Shown here piece by piece: positions 1-6,637 of a stretch of DNA of 10,527 bases; the first letter of the stretch is position 1; the number at the start of each line of letters is the position of its first letter. A program made the position numbers and the translations under genes. The DNA is from Ruminococcus sp. UBA4383. Lineage in GTDB: Bacteria > Bacillota > Clostridia > Oscillospirales > Ruminococcaceae. Below the pieces are notes generated by a model, which saw only the letters and a program-made list of their open reading frames with translations, did no database searches and was not told the DNA's origin. The stretch covers positions 1-10,527 of the forward strand of contig DGRR01000190.1 in the NCBI GenBank assembly GCA_002389995.1, read 5' to 3'.

Positions 1-206
1 TGACGATTTTAAATAAGAGGAAATTTTCGCCCTTGTCATGAGAGTGAACGCAGCAAAGCGGAGTGAACGAAATGACAAGATTCAAAGGGCGAAAATTGAC
101 GATTTTAAATAAGAGGAAATTTTCGCCCTTGTCATGAGAGTGAACGCAGCAAAGCGGAGTGAACGAAATGACAAGATTCAAAGGGCGAAAATTGACGATT
201 TTAAAT
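1..206 (+). repeat. Tandem hairpin repeat (copies A1, A2 and a partial third tail) upstream of dgt
   Basis: Bases 1-96 and 97-192 are two identical 96-base units; 193-206 is the start of a third that stops at the dgt ribosome binding site. Each unit begins with TGACGATTTTAAAT and an AGAGG, followed by a long imperfect hairpin. In unit 1 the outer arms are 22-34 and 85-97 (AATTTTCGCCCTT and its complement). The inner arms are 32-39 and 72-79 (CTTGTCAT and ATGACAAG), with a short asymmetric bulge at 80-84. The loop carries GAGTGAACG twice (42-50 and 61-69). The same architecture with different stem sequence recurs at 5337-5419 and 6285-6472. The window opens on the tail of a unit, so another hairpin probably lies just upstream. 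No terminator-like T-run follows the stems. The repeat and folding potential are seen directly; mobility or an RNA function is inference. Confidence 0.93.
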
Positions 207-213
207 AGGAGGG
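207..213 (+). promoter_or_regulatory. Ribosome binding site of dgt, fused to the repeat tail
   Basis: AGGAGGG lies 5 bases before the ATG at 219 and directly follows the repeat tail TGACGATTTTAAAT. It fixes the start at 219 rather than at the in-frame ATGs at 159 and 168 inside the repeat, which have no Shine-Dalgarno sequence at a usable distance. Confidence 0.85.
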
Positions 214-218
214 TTTCG

Positions 219-1214
219 ATGACTGTAAGAGAACAGACTGAAAAAATTGAAAATTCAATTCTAAGCCCCCATGCCTGCAAAAGTACAGACCTGTTTTTTG
301 CAAAACGTCAAAATAATGAGCAGAAATGCCCGTACAGAACTGAATTTCAGCGTGACAGGGACAGAATACTCCATTGTAAATCTTTCCGCAGACTTAAAAG
401 AAAAACTCAGGTTTTTCTCTCGCCAATAGGCGACCACTACCGCACAAGACTTACTCATACACTCGAAGTCGCACAGATTGCAAGAACTATTTCAAGAGGT
501 ATGCTTCTCAATGAGGACCTTGCGGAAGCTGTCGCCCTCGGTCATGATGTCGGTCACTCCCCTTTCGGTCACTGCGGTGAGGCTGTACTCAACGAAATAT
601 GTCCCCACGGTTTCAGACATTACCTCCAAAGCCTGAGAGTTGTCGATGAACTCGAAAACAACGGCGAGGGGCTTAACCTTACATACGCTGTCAGAAACGG
701 CATAAAATGCCATACAAATATGACCGCTGATACCCGTGAGGGCTGTATCGTAAGACTTGCCGATACAATCGCCTATATCAACCACGATATAGAGGATTCC
801 ATAAGGGCAGGCGTTCTCAGCGAAAACGAAATCCCGAAAGAATGTACCGATATCCTCGGAAATACCAAAAGCGAAAGAATTACAACACTCGTTGCCTCCG
901 TTATAAGCCACGGTGCGGAAAATATCGACTTTCAGCCCGATATCCGCAAAGCCCATGACGATTTGAAAAGCTTTATGTTTGAAAAAGTCTACACAAATCC
1001 CCATGCAAAACAGGAGGAGGGAAAGGCTGAAATGCTTATACGCAGACTTTATGCGTATTTTATAGAGAATAATTCAAAACTCCCGCAGGAATACCTGAAA
1101 ATAGCAGAAAAATCCGATATTCACCGTGCTGTCTGCGATTATATTTCAGGAATGAGCGACGGGTATGCAGTGGATTTGTATACAGAACTTTTCGTCCCTA
1201 AATTCTGGAAATGA
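219..1214 (+). CDS. dgt: HD-domain deoxynucleoside triphosphate triphosphohydrolase (dGTPase-like)
   Basis: This 331-residue protein belongs to the dGTPase-like HD family, which hydrolyses dNTPs to deoxynucleosides and triphosphate and helps balance dNTP pools in the cytoplasm. The HD metal site is visible: H80 in LTHTLEVAQIAR, H109-D110 in ALGHDVGHSPFGH, and D182 in RLADTIAYINHDIED. The family's N-terminal block (YRTEFQRDRDRILHCKSFRRL, about residues 39-59) is also present. The length fits the shorter Gram-positive form rather than the ~500-residue E. coli Dgt, so nucleotide preference cannot be told from sequence. The start at 219 follows a strong AGGAGGG. An in-frame extension to 159 would add 20 residues encoded by the hairpin repeat and is unlikely. 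The TGA overlaps the ribosome binding site of dnaG seven bases before its start, so the two are one operon and probably translationally coupled. Any promoter lies upstream of the window. Confidence 0.9.
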   Translation: MTVREQTEKIENSILSPHACKSTDLFFAKRQNNEQKCPYRTEFQRDRDRILHCKSFRRLKRKTQVFLSPIGDHYRTRLTHTLEVAQIARTISRGMLLNEDLAEAVALGHDVGHSPFGHCGEAVLNEICPHGFRHYLQSLRVVDELENNGEGLNLTYAVRNGIKCHTNMTADTREGCIVRLADTIAYINHDIEDSIRAGVLSENEIPKECTDILGNTKSERITTLVASVISHGAENIDFQPDIRKAHDDLKSFMFEKVYTNPHAKQEEGKAEMLIRRLYAYFIENNSKLPQEYLKIAEKSDIHRAVCDYISGMSDGYAVDLYTELFVPKFWK

Positions 1215-1221
1215 GGTCAGT

Positions 1222-2964
1222 ATGACAATAAGTGACGAATTTATCTATTCACTGAAAATGGCTAACCCCATTGAGGACGTTATGAGTTCATATGTCAGTC
1301 TCAAACGTCAGGGCGGCAACAGAGTCTGCAACTGCCCGTTCCATTCGGAAAAAACTCCCTCCTGCACCGTTTTCCCGTCACAGCAGCATTTCTATTGCTT
1401 CGGCTGTCAGACAGGCGGAGATGTTATAACTTTCATAATGAAAATCGAAAACCTCGATTTCGTTGAGGCAGTCGAATTTCTCGCAAAACGTGCCGGCATG
1501 GAAATACCCGAACAGAACGGACAGGAAAAATATAACTCTGAACGCAGAACCAAAATATATGAAATGAACAGACTTTCTGCAAATTATTTCTACCTCTGCC
1601 TCGTCAAAGGTCAGAATAAAGCAGGAATAAATTATTTCCGCCATAGACAGATTGCCCCGCAGACTATTAAAAAATACGGTCTCGGCTATTCACCCGATTC
1701 GTGGGACAGTCTTGCGAATTACCTGCACTCAAAAGGGTATAATGATGATGAGATATCTTCTGCATGGCTCGGAAGTTTCGGAAAAAACGGAAGACTATAC
1801 GATATTTTCCGAAACAGGGTAATGTTCCCGATAGTTGACCTGCGTGGAAATGTAATAGGTTTCGGCGGGAGAGTCCTTGACGATTCAAAGCCGAAATATC
1901 TCAATACCTCCGAAACTCCCGTGTTCGACAAGGGAAATAATCTCTTTTCCCTTAATTTTGCAAAAAAATCCGACTCAAAAAAGCTAATACTATGTGAGGG
2001 ATATATGGACGTTATCGCCCTGAATCAGGCAGGATTCGACAACGCAGTCGCTACGCTCGGAACTGCCATAACTCCCGAACAGGCAAGAATTATGAGCAGA
2101 TGTGCCGAAGAAATCGTCGTCGCCTACGACAGCGACAGCGCAGGTCAGAATGCAGCCAGAAAAGCTATAAAACATCTCTCAGATGTCGGCGTTAAAACAA
2201 AAATTCTCCGCATGGAAGGTGCAAAAGACCCCGATGAATATATCAAAAAATTCGGCAGGGAACGTTTCAGAAAACTTATTGACGACTCCTCCGATGCCGT
2301 CAAATATATGCTCAGACAATGCGAAAATGATATAGATTTATCAACGGAAACAGGAAAAATTGACTACCTGCGGCGAACTTCCGATATCATCGCTGAAATC
2401 CCCTCAAAGGTGGAAAGACAGGTGTATATTTCCACAGTTTCCGCAAAATGCGGCATTTCACCCAGTATCTTCAACGACCACATTGATAATATGCTCAGAA
2501 ATAAAAACAAAATTCAGAAAAAAAATCAGTGGCGTTCAATAAAAACTGAAACAACTTTCCACAGAGATACCATAAACCCAGATTCAGAAAAAAATCATAA
2601 GGAAGCAGTAGCAGAAGAAAGCATTATCTGCTATATTCTCAACAGTCCCGAAGATGCCGGCAAAATATCGGAAATGATTCCTCCCGAATATTTTGTCACA
2701 TCTTTTAATAAAAAAGTCTATTCGGCTCTCCTCAGAAAAATCAAAACTTCCGAAAATTTTGACATTTCCCTTATGCATGAAGAGTTCAGCCCCGATGAAT
2801 TCGGAAAAATAACAGGTATAACAGTGAACAGTATGTATAAGGATATGAGTACAAAATATATACAGGACTGCGCCGAAACACTCAAAGAATACAACAGTAC
2901 GCATACGCAGGACAGCGAAATTTCCAATGAGGAACTTCGCAGTCTTTTCAAGTCAAAAAAATAA
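1222..2964 (+). CDS. dnaG: DNA primase DnaG
   Basis: DnaG makes the short RNA primers for replication and acts with the replicative helicase at the fork. The 580-residue length is typical. The N-terminal CHC2 zinc-binding domain is visible with ligands C38, H41, C59 and C62 (CPFH ... YCFGC). The catalytic core follows, with YGLGYSPDSWDSL near 155-165 and the FGGRVL segment near 215. The Toprim motifs are E259 in CEGYMDV and D303-x-D305 in AYDSDSAGQ, the residues that bind catalytic magnesium. The divergent C-terminal part (about 440-580) corresponds to the helicase-interaction region. The start at 1222 is preceded by GAGG (1213-1216), which overlaps the dgt stop. An in-frame ATG at 1165 lies inside dgt and would add 19 residues before the conserved N-terminus, so it was not used. 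rpoD follows 28 bases downstream in the same operon. Confidence 0.97.
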   Translation: MTISDEFIYSLKMANPIEDVMSSYVSLKRQGGNRVCNCPFHSEKTPSCTVFPSQQHFYCFGCQTGGDVITFIMKIENLDFVEAVEFLAKRAGMEIPEQNGQEKYNSERRTKIYEMNRLSANYFYLCLVKGQNKAGINYFRHRQIAPQTIKKYGLGYSPDSWDSLANYLHSKGYNDDEISSAWLGSFGKNGRLYDIFRNRVMFPIVDLRGNVIGFGGRVLDDSKPKYLNTSETPVFDKGNNLFSLNFAKKSDSKKLILCEGYMDVIALNQAGFDNAVATLGTAITPEQARIMSRCAEEIVVAYDSDSAGQNAARKAIKHLSDVGVKTKILRMEGAKDPDEYIKKFGRERFRKLIDDSSDAVKYMLRQCENDIDLSTETGKIDYLRRTSDIIAEIPSKVERQVYISTVSAKCGISPSIFNDHIDNMLRNKNKIQKKNQWRSIKTETTFHRDTINPDSEKNHKEAVAEESIICYILNSPEDAGKISEMIPPEYFVTSFNKKVYSALLRKIKTSENFDISLMHEEFSPDEFGKITGITVNSMYKDMSTKYIQDCAETLKEYNSTHTQDSEISNEELRSLFKSKK

Positions 2965-2992
2965 GGCTGAAAAAATAAAGGAGGAATTCATT

Positions 2993-4075
2993 ATGGATTC
3001 AAAAAAGAACACAATAGACGCTCTCCTCGAAAAGGGCAAAGCCAACGGTAAACTCACAACCAAGGAAATCTCTGATGCCCTCGAAGAACTCGATTTCGAT
3101 GTAGACCAGCTCAACAGCTTCTATGACACCTGTGATACGTTCAGTATCGAAATAGTCGATGACGGAACCGCAGACGCAGACCTTAAACTCAGTCTTGACC
3201 CCAACCTTACAGATGACCTCGAAATGGCTCTCTCAACAGAAGGAATCGCCATTGACGACCCTGTAAAAATATACCTTAAAGAAATCGGCAGAGTTCCCCT
3301 CCTTACAACAGATGAGGAAATTCAACTCGCACAGAAAATGGCAGACGGCGACAGATATGCAAAGAAAAGACTTTCCGAAGCAAACCTCCGTCTCGTTGTA
3401 AGTATCGCTAAAAAATATGTCGGCAGAGGTATGCAGTTCCTCGACCTCATTCAGGAAGGAAACCTCGGTCTTATCAAAGCTGTCGAAAAATTCGACTATA
3501 CCAAAGGATTCAAGTTTTCAACCTACGCTACATGGTGGATACGTCAGGCTATAACAAGGGCTATCGCTGATCAGGCGAGAACTATAAGAATCCCCGTTCA
3601 TATGGTTGAAACTATCACAAAGGTTAAAAAAGTATCAAGCCAGCTCCTCCACGAAAACGGTCACGACCCCAGCCCCGAAGAAATCGCTGAAAAACTTAAT
3701 ATGCCAGTTGATAAAGTCCGTGAAATACTCCGTGTCTCACAAGACCCCGTATCACTCGAAACTCCTATCGGTGAAGAAGAGGACAGTCATCTCGGTGACT
3801 TCATACCTGATGAGGAAGCTCCTGCACCTGCTGAGGCTGCATCTCTTACCCTGCTCAAAGAACAGCTCAACGATGTACTTTCAACTCTTACTGAACGTGA
3901 AGCTAAGGTATTGAAACTCCGTTTCGGTCTTATTGACGGAAAATCACGCACTCTTGAAGAAGTCGGTCAGAAATTCGATGTAACAAGAGAACGTATCAGA
4001 CAGATTGAAGCCAAAGCCCTCAGAAAACTCCGTCACCCCAGCAGAAGCAAAAAAGTCAAGGATTTTCTTGACTGA
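2993..4075 (+). CDS. rpoD: Primary (housekeeping) RNA polymerase sigma factor RpoD/SigA
   Basis: This is the vegetative sigma-70 factor of 360 residues, which directs RNA polymerase to TTGACA/TATAAT promoters. A short acidic region 1.1 occupies about residues 1-80. Region 1.2 starts at D88 (DDPVKIYLKEIGRVPLL). Region 2 contains NLRLVVSIAKKYVGRG, the core-binding DLIQEGNLGLIKAVEKFDY stretch, and the -10 melting and recognition helix with W181-W182 (TWWIRQAITRAIADQART). Region 3 follows. Region 4.2 carries the -35-binding helix-turn-helix from T320 (TLEEVGQKFDVTRERIRQIE) and ends in the classic LRHPSRS. The start at 2993 has AAAGGAGG at 2977-2984, eight bases upstream; an in-frame ATG at 2927 lies inside dnaG. 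The gene ends the dgt-dnaG-rpoD operon and is followed by a strong hairpin terminator. Promoters elsewhere in this window match its expected recognition sequence. Confidence 0.98.
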   Translation: MDSKKNTIDALLEKGKANGKLTTKEISDALEELDFDVDQLNSFYDTCDTFSIEIVDDGTADADLKLSLDPNLTDDLEMALSTEGIAIDDPVKIYLKEIGRVPLLTTDEEIQLAQKMADGDRYAKKRLSEANLRLVVSIAKKYVGRGMQFLDLIQEGNLGLIKAVEKFDYTKGFKFSTYATWWIRQAITRAIADQARTIRIPVHMVETITKVKKVSSQLLHENGHDPSPEEIAEKLNMPVDKVREILRVSQDPVSLETPIGEEEDSHLGDFIPDEEAPAPAEAASLTLLKEQLNDVLSTLTEREAKVLKLRFGLIDGKSRTLEEVGQKFDVTRERIRQIEAKALRKLRHPSRSKKVKDFLD

Positions 4076-4090
4076 TACATAAAAATAAAA

Positions 4091-4118
4091 GCGGCTGATT
4101 TTTTCAGCCGCCTTTTTT
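4091..4118. terminator. Bidirectional intrinsic terminator between rpoD and dapL
   Basis: GCGGCTGA (4091-4098) and TCAGCCGC (4104-4111) form a perfect 8-bp stem with a 5-base T loop. On the plus strand it is followed by TTTTTT, ending the rpoD operon. On the minus strand the preceding A-rich stretch (4081-4090) becomes a T-tract, so it can also end the converging dapF-dapL transcript. The dapL stop is only two bases away, at 4120. Confidence 0.92.
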
Positions 4119-4119
4119 A

Positions 4120-5328
4120 TTAAATACTGTTTATAAGCTTTTCAAATCTTTCCATAGCCTCAGAAGTTCTGTCTCTGTCACCGAAAGCCGTCAGTCTGAA
4201 CCAGCCCTCGCCATTCTTTCCGAATCCTGCTCCGGGAGTGCCGACTACTGCGATTTCTCTGAGCATAAGGTCAAAAAATTCCCAGCTTCCCATATTATTC
4301 GGACACTTGAACCATATATACGGGGAATTTATACCGCCTGTGAATTTAACACTGAGTTTAGTCATTGTATTGGAAATTATTCTTGCATTTTCCTGATAGT
4401 AGGCTATATTTTCGTGTATCTGTCTCTGCCCCTCATCAGTGAATACTGCCGCAGCCGCACACTGTACGGGATAGGAAACGCCATTGAATTTACTTCCCTG
4501 TCGTCTGCCCCATATCTGCGAGACTGAAACTTCAGTGCCGTCACTTGCTGTAACTTTAAGTGCATCGGGAATTACAGTATATCCGCATCTCATACCTGTA
4601 AATCCTGCTGTTTTGGAGAGCGAACACATTTCGATACAAACTTCCTTTGCGCCCTCAATGCAGAAAATACTTCTCGGTATGTCCTTATCGGTTATAAAAG
4701 CTTCATAAGCCGAATCATAGATAATCACGGCATTATTTTTCTTTGCATAGTCAATCCATGTTTCAAGCTGGCTCTTTGTATAGACTGAACCTGTCGGATT
4801 ATTTGGCGAACACAGATATATTATATCCGCATGAACTGCATAATCAGGCATAGCTGCAAAGCCGTTTTCCTCATTTGAATCCGCATATATAATTTTCCTG
4901 CCGTTCATAAGATTTGAATCTACATATACAGGATAAGCGGGGTCAGTCACAAGGATAATATTGTCATCTCCGAAAATATCGACAATATTTCCGCAGTCGG
5001 ATTTTGCACCGTCATTGATTCTTATTTCGTTCGGTGAAATATCCGCACCGAGTTTTTTATAATAGTCGGAAACGGCATTTTTAAGGAAATCGTAACCCGC
5101 ACCGCTGTCCTCGTAGCCTTTGAAAGTTTCTTTCACACCCATTTCATCACAGCCCTTTTTCATGGCATCAATAACAACAGGTGCAATGGGAAGAGTAACA
5201 TCGCCTATACCCATGCGGATAATATCTGCATCGGGGTTTTCAGCCTTGAAAGCGTTTATTTTCTTAGCGATATTTATAAAAAGATAGTTTTTCTCTAATT
5301 TGAGAAAATTTTCATTCAGTTTCGGCAT
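4120..5328 (-). CDS. dapL: LL-diaminopimelate aminotransferase DapL
   Basis: DapL is a pyridoxal-phosphate class I/II aminotransferase. It converts tetrahydrodipicolinate plus glutamate directly to LL-diaminopimelate, bypassing the succinylase/acetylase branch of lysine synthesis. The 402-residue length matches the family. The N-terminal block LFINIAKKINAFKAENPDADI followed by RMGIGDVTLP (about 16-47) is characteristic of DapL. The expected catalytic features are present: SPNNPTG (174-180), D205 in IIYDSAYEAF contacting the cofactor ring nitrogen, and the Schiff-base lysine K239 in SLSKTAGFTGMRCGY. A WFRLTAFG segment near the C-terminus carries the substrate-carboxylate arginine. It is the second gene of the dapF-dapL operon, starting 26 bases after the dapF stop. 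Its ribosome binding site AAGGAG (5337-5342) comes directly after the hairpin repeat tail. Other PLP aminotransferases are less likely given the DapL-specific N-terminus and the dapF neighbour. Confidence 0.96.
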   Translation of the reverse strand: MPKLNENFLKLEKNYLFINIAKKINAFKAENPDADIIRMGIGDVTLPIAPVVIDAMKKGCDEMGVKETFKGYEDSGAGYDFLKNAVSDYYKKLGADISPNEIRINDGAKSDCGNIVDIFGDDNIILVTDPAYPVYVDSNLMNGRKIIYADSNEENGFAAMPDYAVHADIIYLCSPNNPTGSVYTKSQLETWIDYAKKNNAVIIYDSAYEAFITDKDIPRSIFCIEGAKEVCIEMCSLSKTAGFTGMRCGYTVIPDALKVTASDGTEVSVSQIWGRRQGSKFNGVSYPVQCAAAAVFTDEGQRQIHENIAYYQENARIISNTMTKLSVKFTGGINSPYIWFKCPNNMGSWEFFDLMLREIAVVGTPGAGFGKNGEGWFRLTAFGDRDRTSEAMERFEKLINSI

Positions 5329-5336
5329 AACTCAAG

Positions 5337-5419
5337 CTCCTTAATTTAAAATCGTCAAATCTGTGTTTTTATCGCCTTGTACTTTCGTTCACTTTCAGTA
5401 CAAGAACACAGATTTTCCT
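5337..5419 (-). repeat. Hairpin repeat copy C at the dapF/dapL junction
   Basis: Read on the minus strand, the element starts at AGGA (5419-5416) and forms outer arms 5405-5414 and 5358-5367 (AATCTGTGTT and complement). The inner arms are 5397-5404 and 5376-5383 (CTTGTACT and AGTACAAG). An 8-base asymmetric bulge lies at 5368-5375, and a short loop at 5384-5396 contains AGTGAACG. It ends in TGACGATTTTAAAT (5357-5344) and the dapL ribosome binding site AAGGAG. The tail is identical to that of the copies upstream of dgt and dapF, yet the stem is a different sequence that still pairs perfectly. The 5' two-thirds lies inside the dapF reading frame and the TGA of the tail is the dapF stop codon. 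No T-run follows the stem, so it is not a terminator. Confidence 0.88.
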
Positions 5420-6272
5420 CCATTTTCTTTATGTAATCATCATCAATAATTCCGTAACAGATAAATGCCGCACCGCCTGTCATTATGACAGTTCCGTCTG
5501 ATTTATAGGTTATAGTCAAATCACCGCCACGCAGGTGTATAAGGATTTCTTCATCATGACTGCATATTCCGTTTAATACGGCGGAGACTGCGCTTGCACA
5601 CGCACCTGTACCGCAGGCGAAAGTCTCACCGCTTCCCCTCTCCCACACACGCATTTTAAGGGTATGGCTGTCAATAACCTGAATAAATTCAGTATTCACA
5701 CGATCGGGGAATATTTCGTGATTTTCAAAGAAAGTACCTGTTCTTTCGAGGTCAAGTGAATCAACGTCATCAACAAATATAACCGCATGGGGATTTCCCA
5801 TAGAAACGCAGGTCATATTATAGATTTTTCCGCAGACCTCAACAGGCTGGTTAATAAATCTGCCAAGATTTGATTTGACGGGTATATTTTGGGGTTCGAG
5901 AACAGCTTTTCCCATATCGACAGTAATATTTTCGACTTTTCCGTCAGATATATCGAGCTTTAAAATTTTTATACCCGAATTTGTTTCAAGAGTTATGTCT
6001 GTTTTATCGGTAAGACCTTTTTCGTAAACATATTTTCCGATACATCTGGTAGCATTTCCGCACATCATAGCTTCCGAGCCGTCAGCGTTAAATATTCTCA
6101 TGCGGAAATCAGCTTTATCCGAGGGCATAATGAGGACAAGACCGTCCGAGCCTATACCTTTCCGCACATCGCTCACAATGACAGATAATTTCTGCGGGTC
6201 GGAAACATTTTCTTCAAAACAGTTTACATATATGTAATCATTACCGATGCCGTGCATTTTAGTAAACTTCAT
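5355..6272 (-). CDS. dapF: Diaminopimelate epimerase DapF with a repeat-encoded C-terminal tail
   Basis: DapF converts LL-diaminopimelate, the product of the neighbouring dapL, to meso-diaminopimelate, the lysine precursor and the usual peptidoglycan cross-linking residue in bacteria of this type. It is cofactor-independent and uses a two-cysteine acid/base pair. Both cysteines are visible: C71 in MMCGNATRCIGKY and C220 in FACGTGACASAV. The N-terminal FTKMHGIGNDYIYV and the GSGETFACGTGA block are family hallmarks. Typical DapF proteins end soon after the last strand (here GGAAFICYG, about 266-274). This one runs to 305 residues, and roughly residues 286-305 are encoded by hairpin repeat copy C, which also supplies the TGA. 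The start at 6272 has AGGAGA at 6284-6279, following the tail of another repeat copy. It is the first gene of the operon; the promoter is at 6545-6573. Confidence 0.95.
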   Translation of the reverse strand: MKFTKMHGIGNDYIYVNCFEENVSDPQKLSVIVSDVRKGIGSDGLVLIMPSDKADFRMRIFNADGSEAMMCGNATRCIGKYVYEKGLTDKTDITLETNSGIKILKLDISDGKVENITVDMGKAVLEPQNIPVKSNLGRFINQPVEVCGKIYNMTCVSMGNPHAVIFVDDVDSLDLERTGTFFENHEIFPDRVNTEFIQVIDSHTLKMRVWERGSGETFACGTGACASAVSAVLNGICSHDEEILIHLRGGDLTITYKSDGTVIMTGGAAFICYGIIDDDYIKKMEENLCSCTESERKYKAIKTQI

Positions 6273-6284
6273 AAATTATCTCCT

Positions 6285-6472
6285 ATTTAAAATCGTCAGA
6301 TTTTGCCTTTTGTGGCTTGACATTTCATTCACTGCGCTAACGCTCCGTTCATTCCCATGTCAAGGGCAAAATCTTCCTATTAAAAACGTCAGATTTTGCC
6401 TTTTGTTGCTTGACATTTCATTCACTGCGCTAACGCTCCGTTCATTCCCATGTCAAGGGCAAAATCTTCCTC
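6285..6472 (-). repeat. Tandem hairpin repeat (copies B1 and B2) in the dapF leader
   Basis: Two nearly identical units with a period of about 93 bases. In B1 the outer arms are 6365-6373 and 6299-6307 (minus strand GATTTTGCC and complement). The inner arms are 6357-6364 and 6316-6323 (CTTGACAT and ATGTCAAG). An 8-base bulge lies at 6308-6315 and a 33-base loop at 6324-6356, carrying ATGAACG and AGTGAATG. B2 repeats this at 6458-6466/6392-6400 and 6450-6457/6409-6416. B1 ends in TGACGATTTTAAAT (6298-6285), running into the dapF ribosome binding site. The B2 tail is slightly decayed (TGACGTTTTTAAT). The two units differ at only a few positions, mainly in the bulge (GCCAC versus GCAAC on the minus strand) and in the tail. 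AGGA flanks each unit on both sides. Same family as the repeats at 1-206 and 5337-5419. Confidence 0.9.
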
Positions 6473-6544
6473 TTGCTTAAAATAAGGAGAACAGCAATAA
6501 AATACGAACTTATAATCTGCTAACATAAAAATCCGTATGGTATG

Positions 6545-6573
6545 ATTATAACACATCTGAAAGAAAAAATCAA
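6545..6573 (-). promoter_or_regulatory. SigA-type promoter of dapF-dapL
   Basis: On the minus strand TTGATT (6573-6568), a 17-base spacer and TATAAT (6550-6545) form a near-consensus promoter; TGT before the -10 adds an extended -10 element. The predicted start is near 6538, giving a leader of about 265 bases before the dapF ATG. That leader contains both B repeat hairpins. I see no lysine riboswitch-like arrangement, although a covariance-model scan was not possible. Confidence 0.75.
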
Positions 6574-6584
6574 GAAAAATTTTT

Positions 6585-6592
6585 CATATAAT
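6585..6592 (+). promoter_or_regulatory. Possible -10 element for the sigK-like gene
   Basis: CATATAAT lies 45 bases before the ATG at 6638. It can be read as a vegetative TATAAT (6587-6592) or as a sporulation SigE/SigK-like CATA-type -10. No convincing -35 for either class is found at the right distance, so this is only a candidate. Confidence 0.3.
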
Positions 6593-6637
6593 CCAAGCTC
6601 TTCGACATAAAATTAAAAAAAGAACGGAGGGATTTAT

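Noticed and set aside
38..112. A 24-codon mini-ORF in each A repeat unit (starting MRVNAAKRSERND), with its stop codon touching the following ribosome binding site
   Set aside because: Its ATG lies too far from the GAGG to be well translated, and the frame is not kept in the B and C copies, so a conserved peptide is unlikely.
1..206. CRISPR array
   Set aside because: The tandem units are fully identical over 96 bases, with no unique spacers and no cas genes. The unit is a long hairpin, not a short direct repeat.
159..218. N-terminal extension of dgt starting inside the hairpin repeat
   Set aside because: No Shine-Dalgarno sequence lies before the upstream ATGs. A strong AGGAGGG points to 219, and the added residues are only translated repeat.
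492..1004. Long minus-strand ORF opposite dgt
   Set aside because: Antisense shadow of a clearly conserved gene, with no recognisable motifs.
6285..6472. Intrinsic terminators or a lysine riboswitch before dapF
   Set aside because: The stems are not followed by T-runs, and the arrangement is that of the repeat family seen at unrelated genes, not a riboswitch fold.
6247..6480. Plus-strand ORF of 77 codons across the B repeats
   Set aside because: It is a translation of the tandem repeat (the same segment appears twice), has no ribosome binding site and opposes dapF.
6422..6526. Possible 34-residue leader peptide on the minus strand upstream of dapF
   Set aside because: It would start only about 12 bases after the predicted transcript start, lacks a good Shine-Dalgarno sequence, shows no run of lysine codons, and ends inside a repeat.
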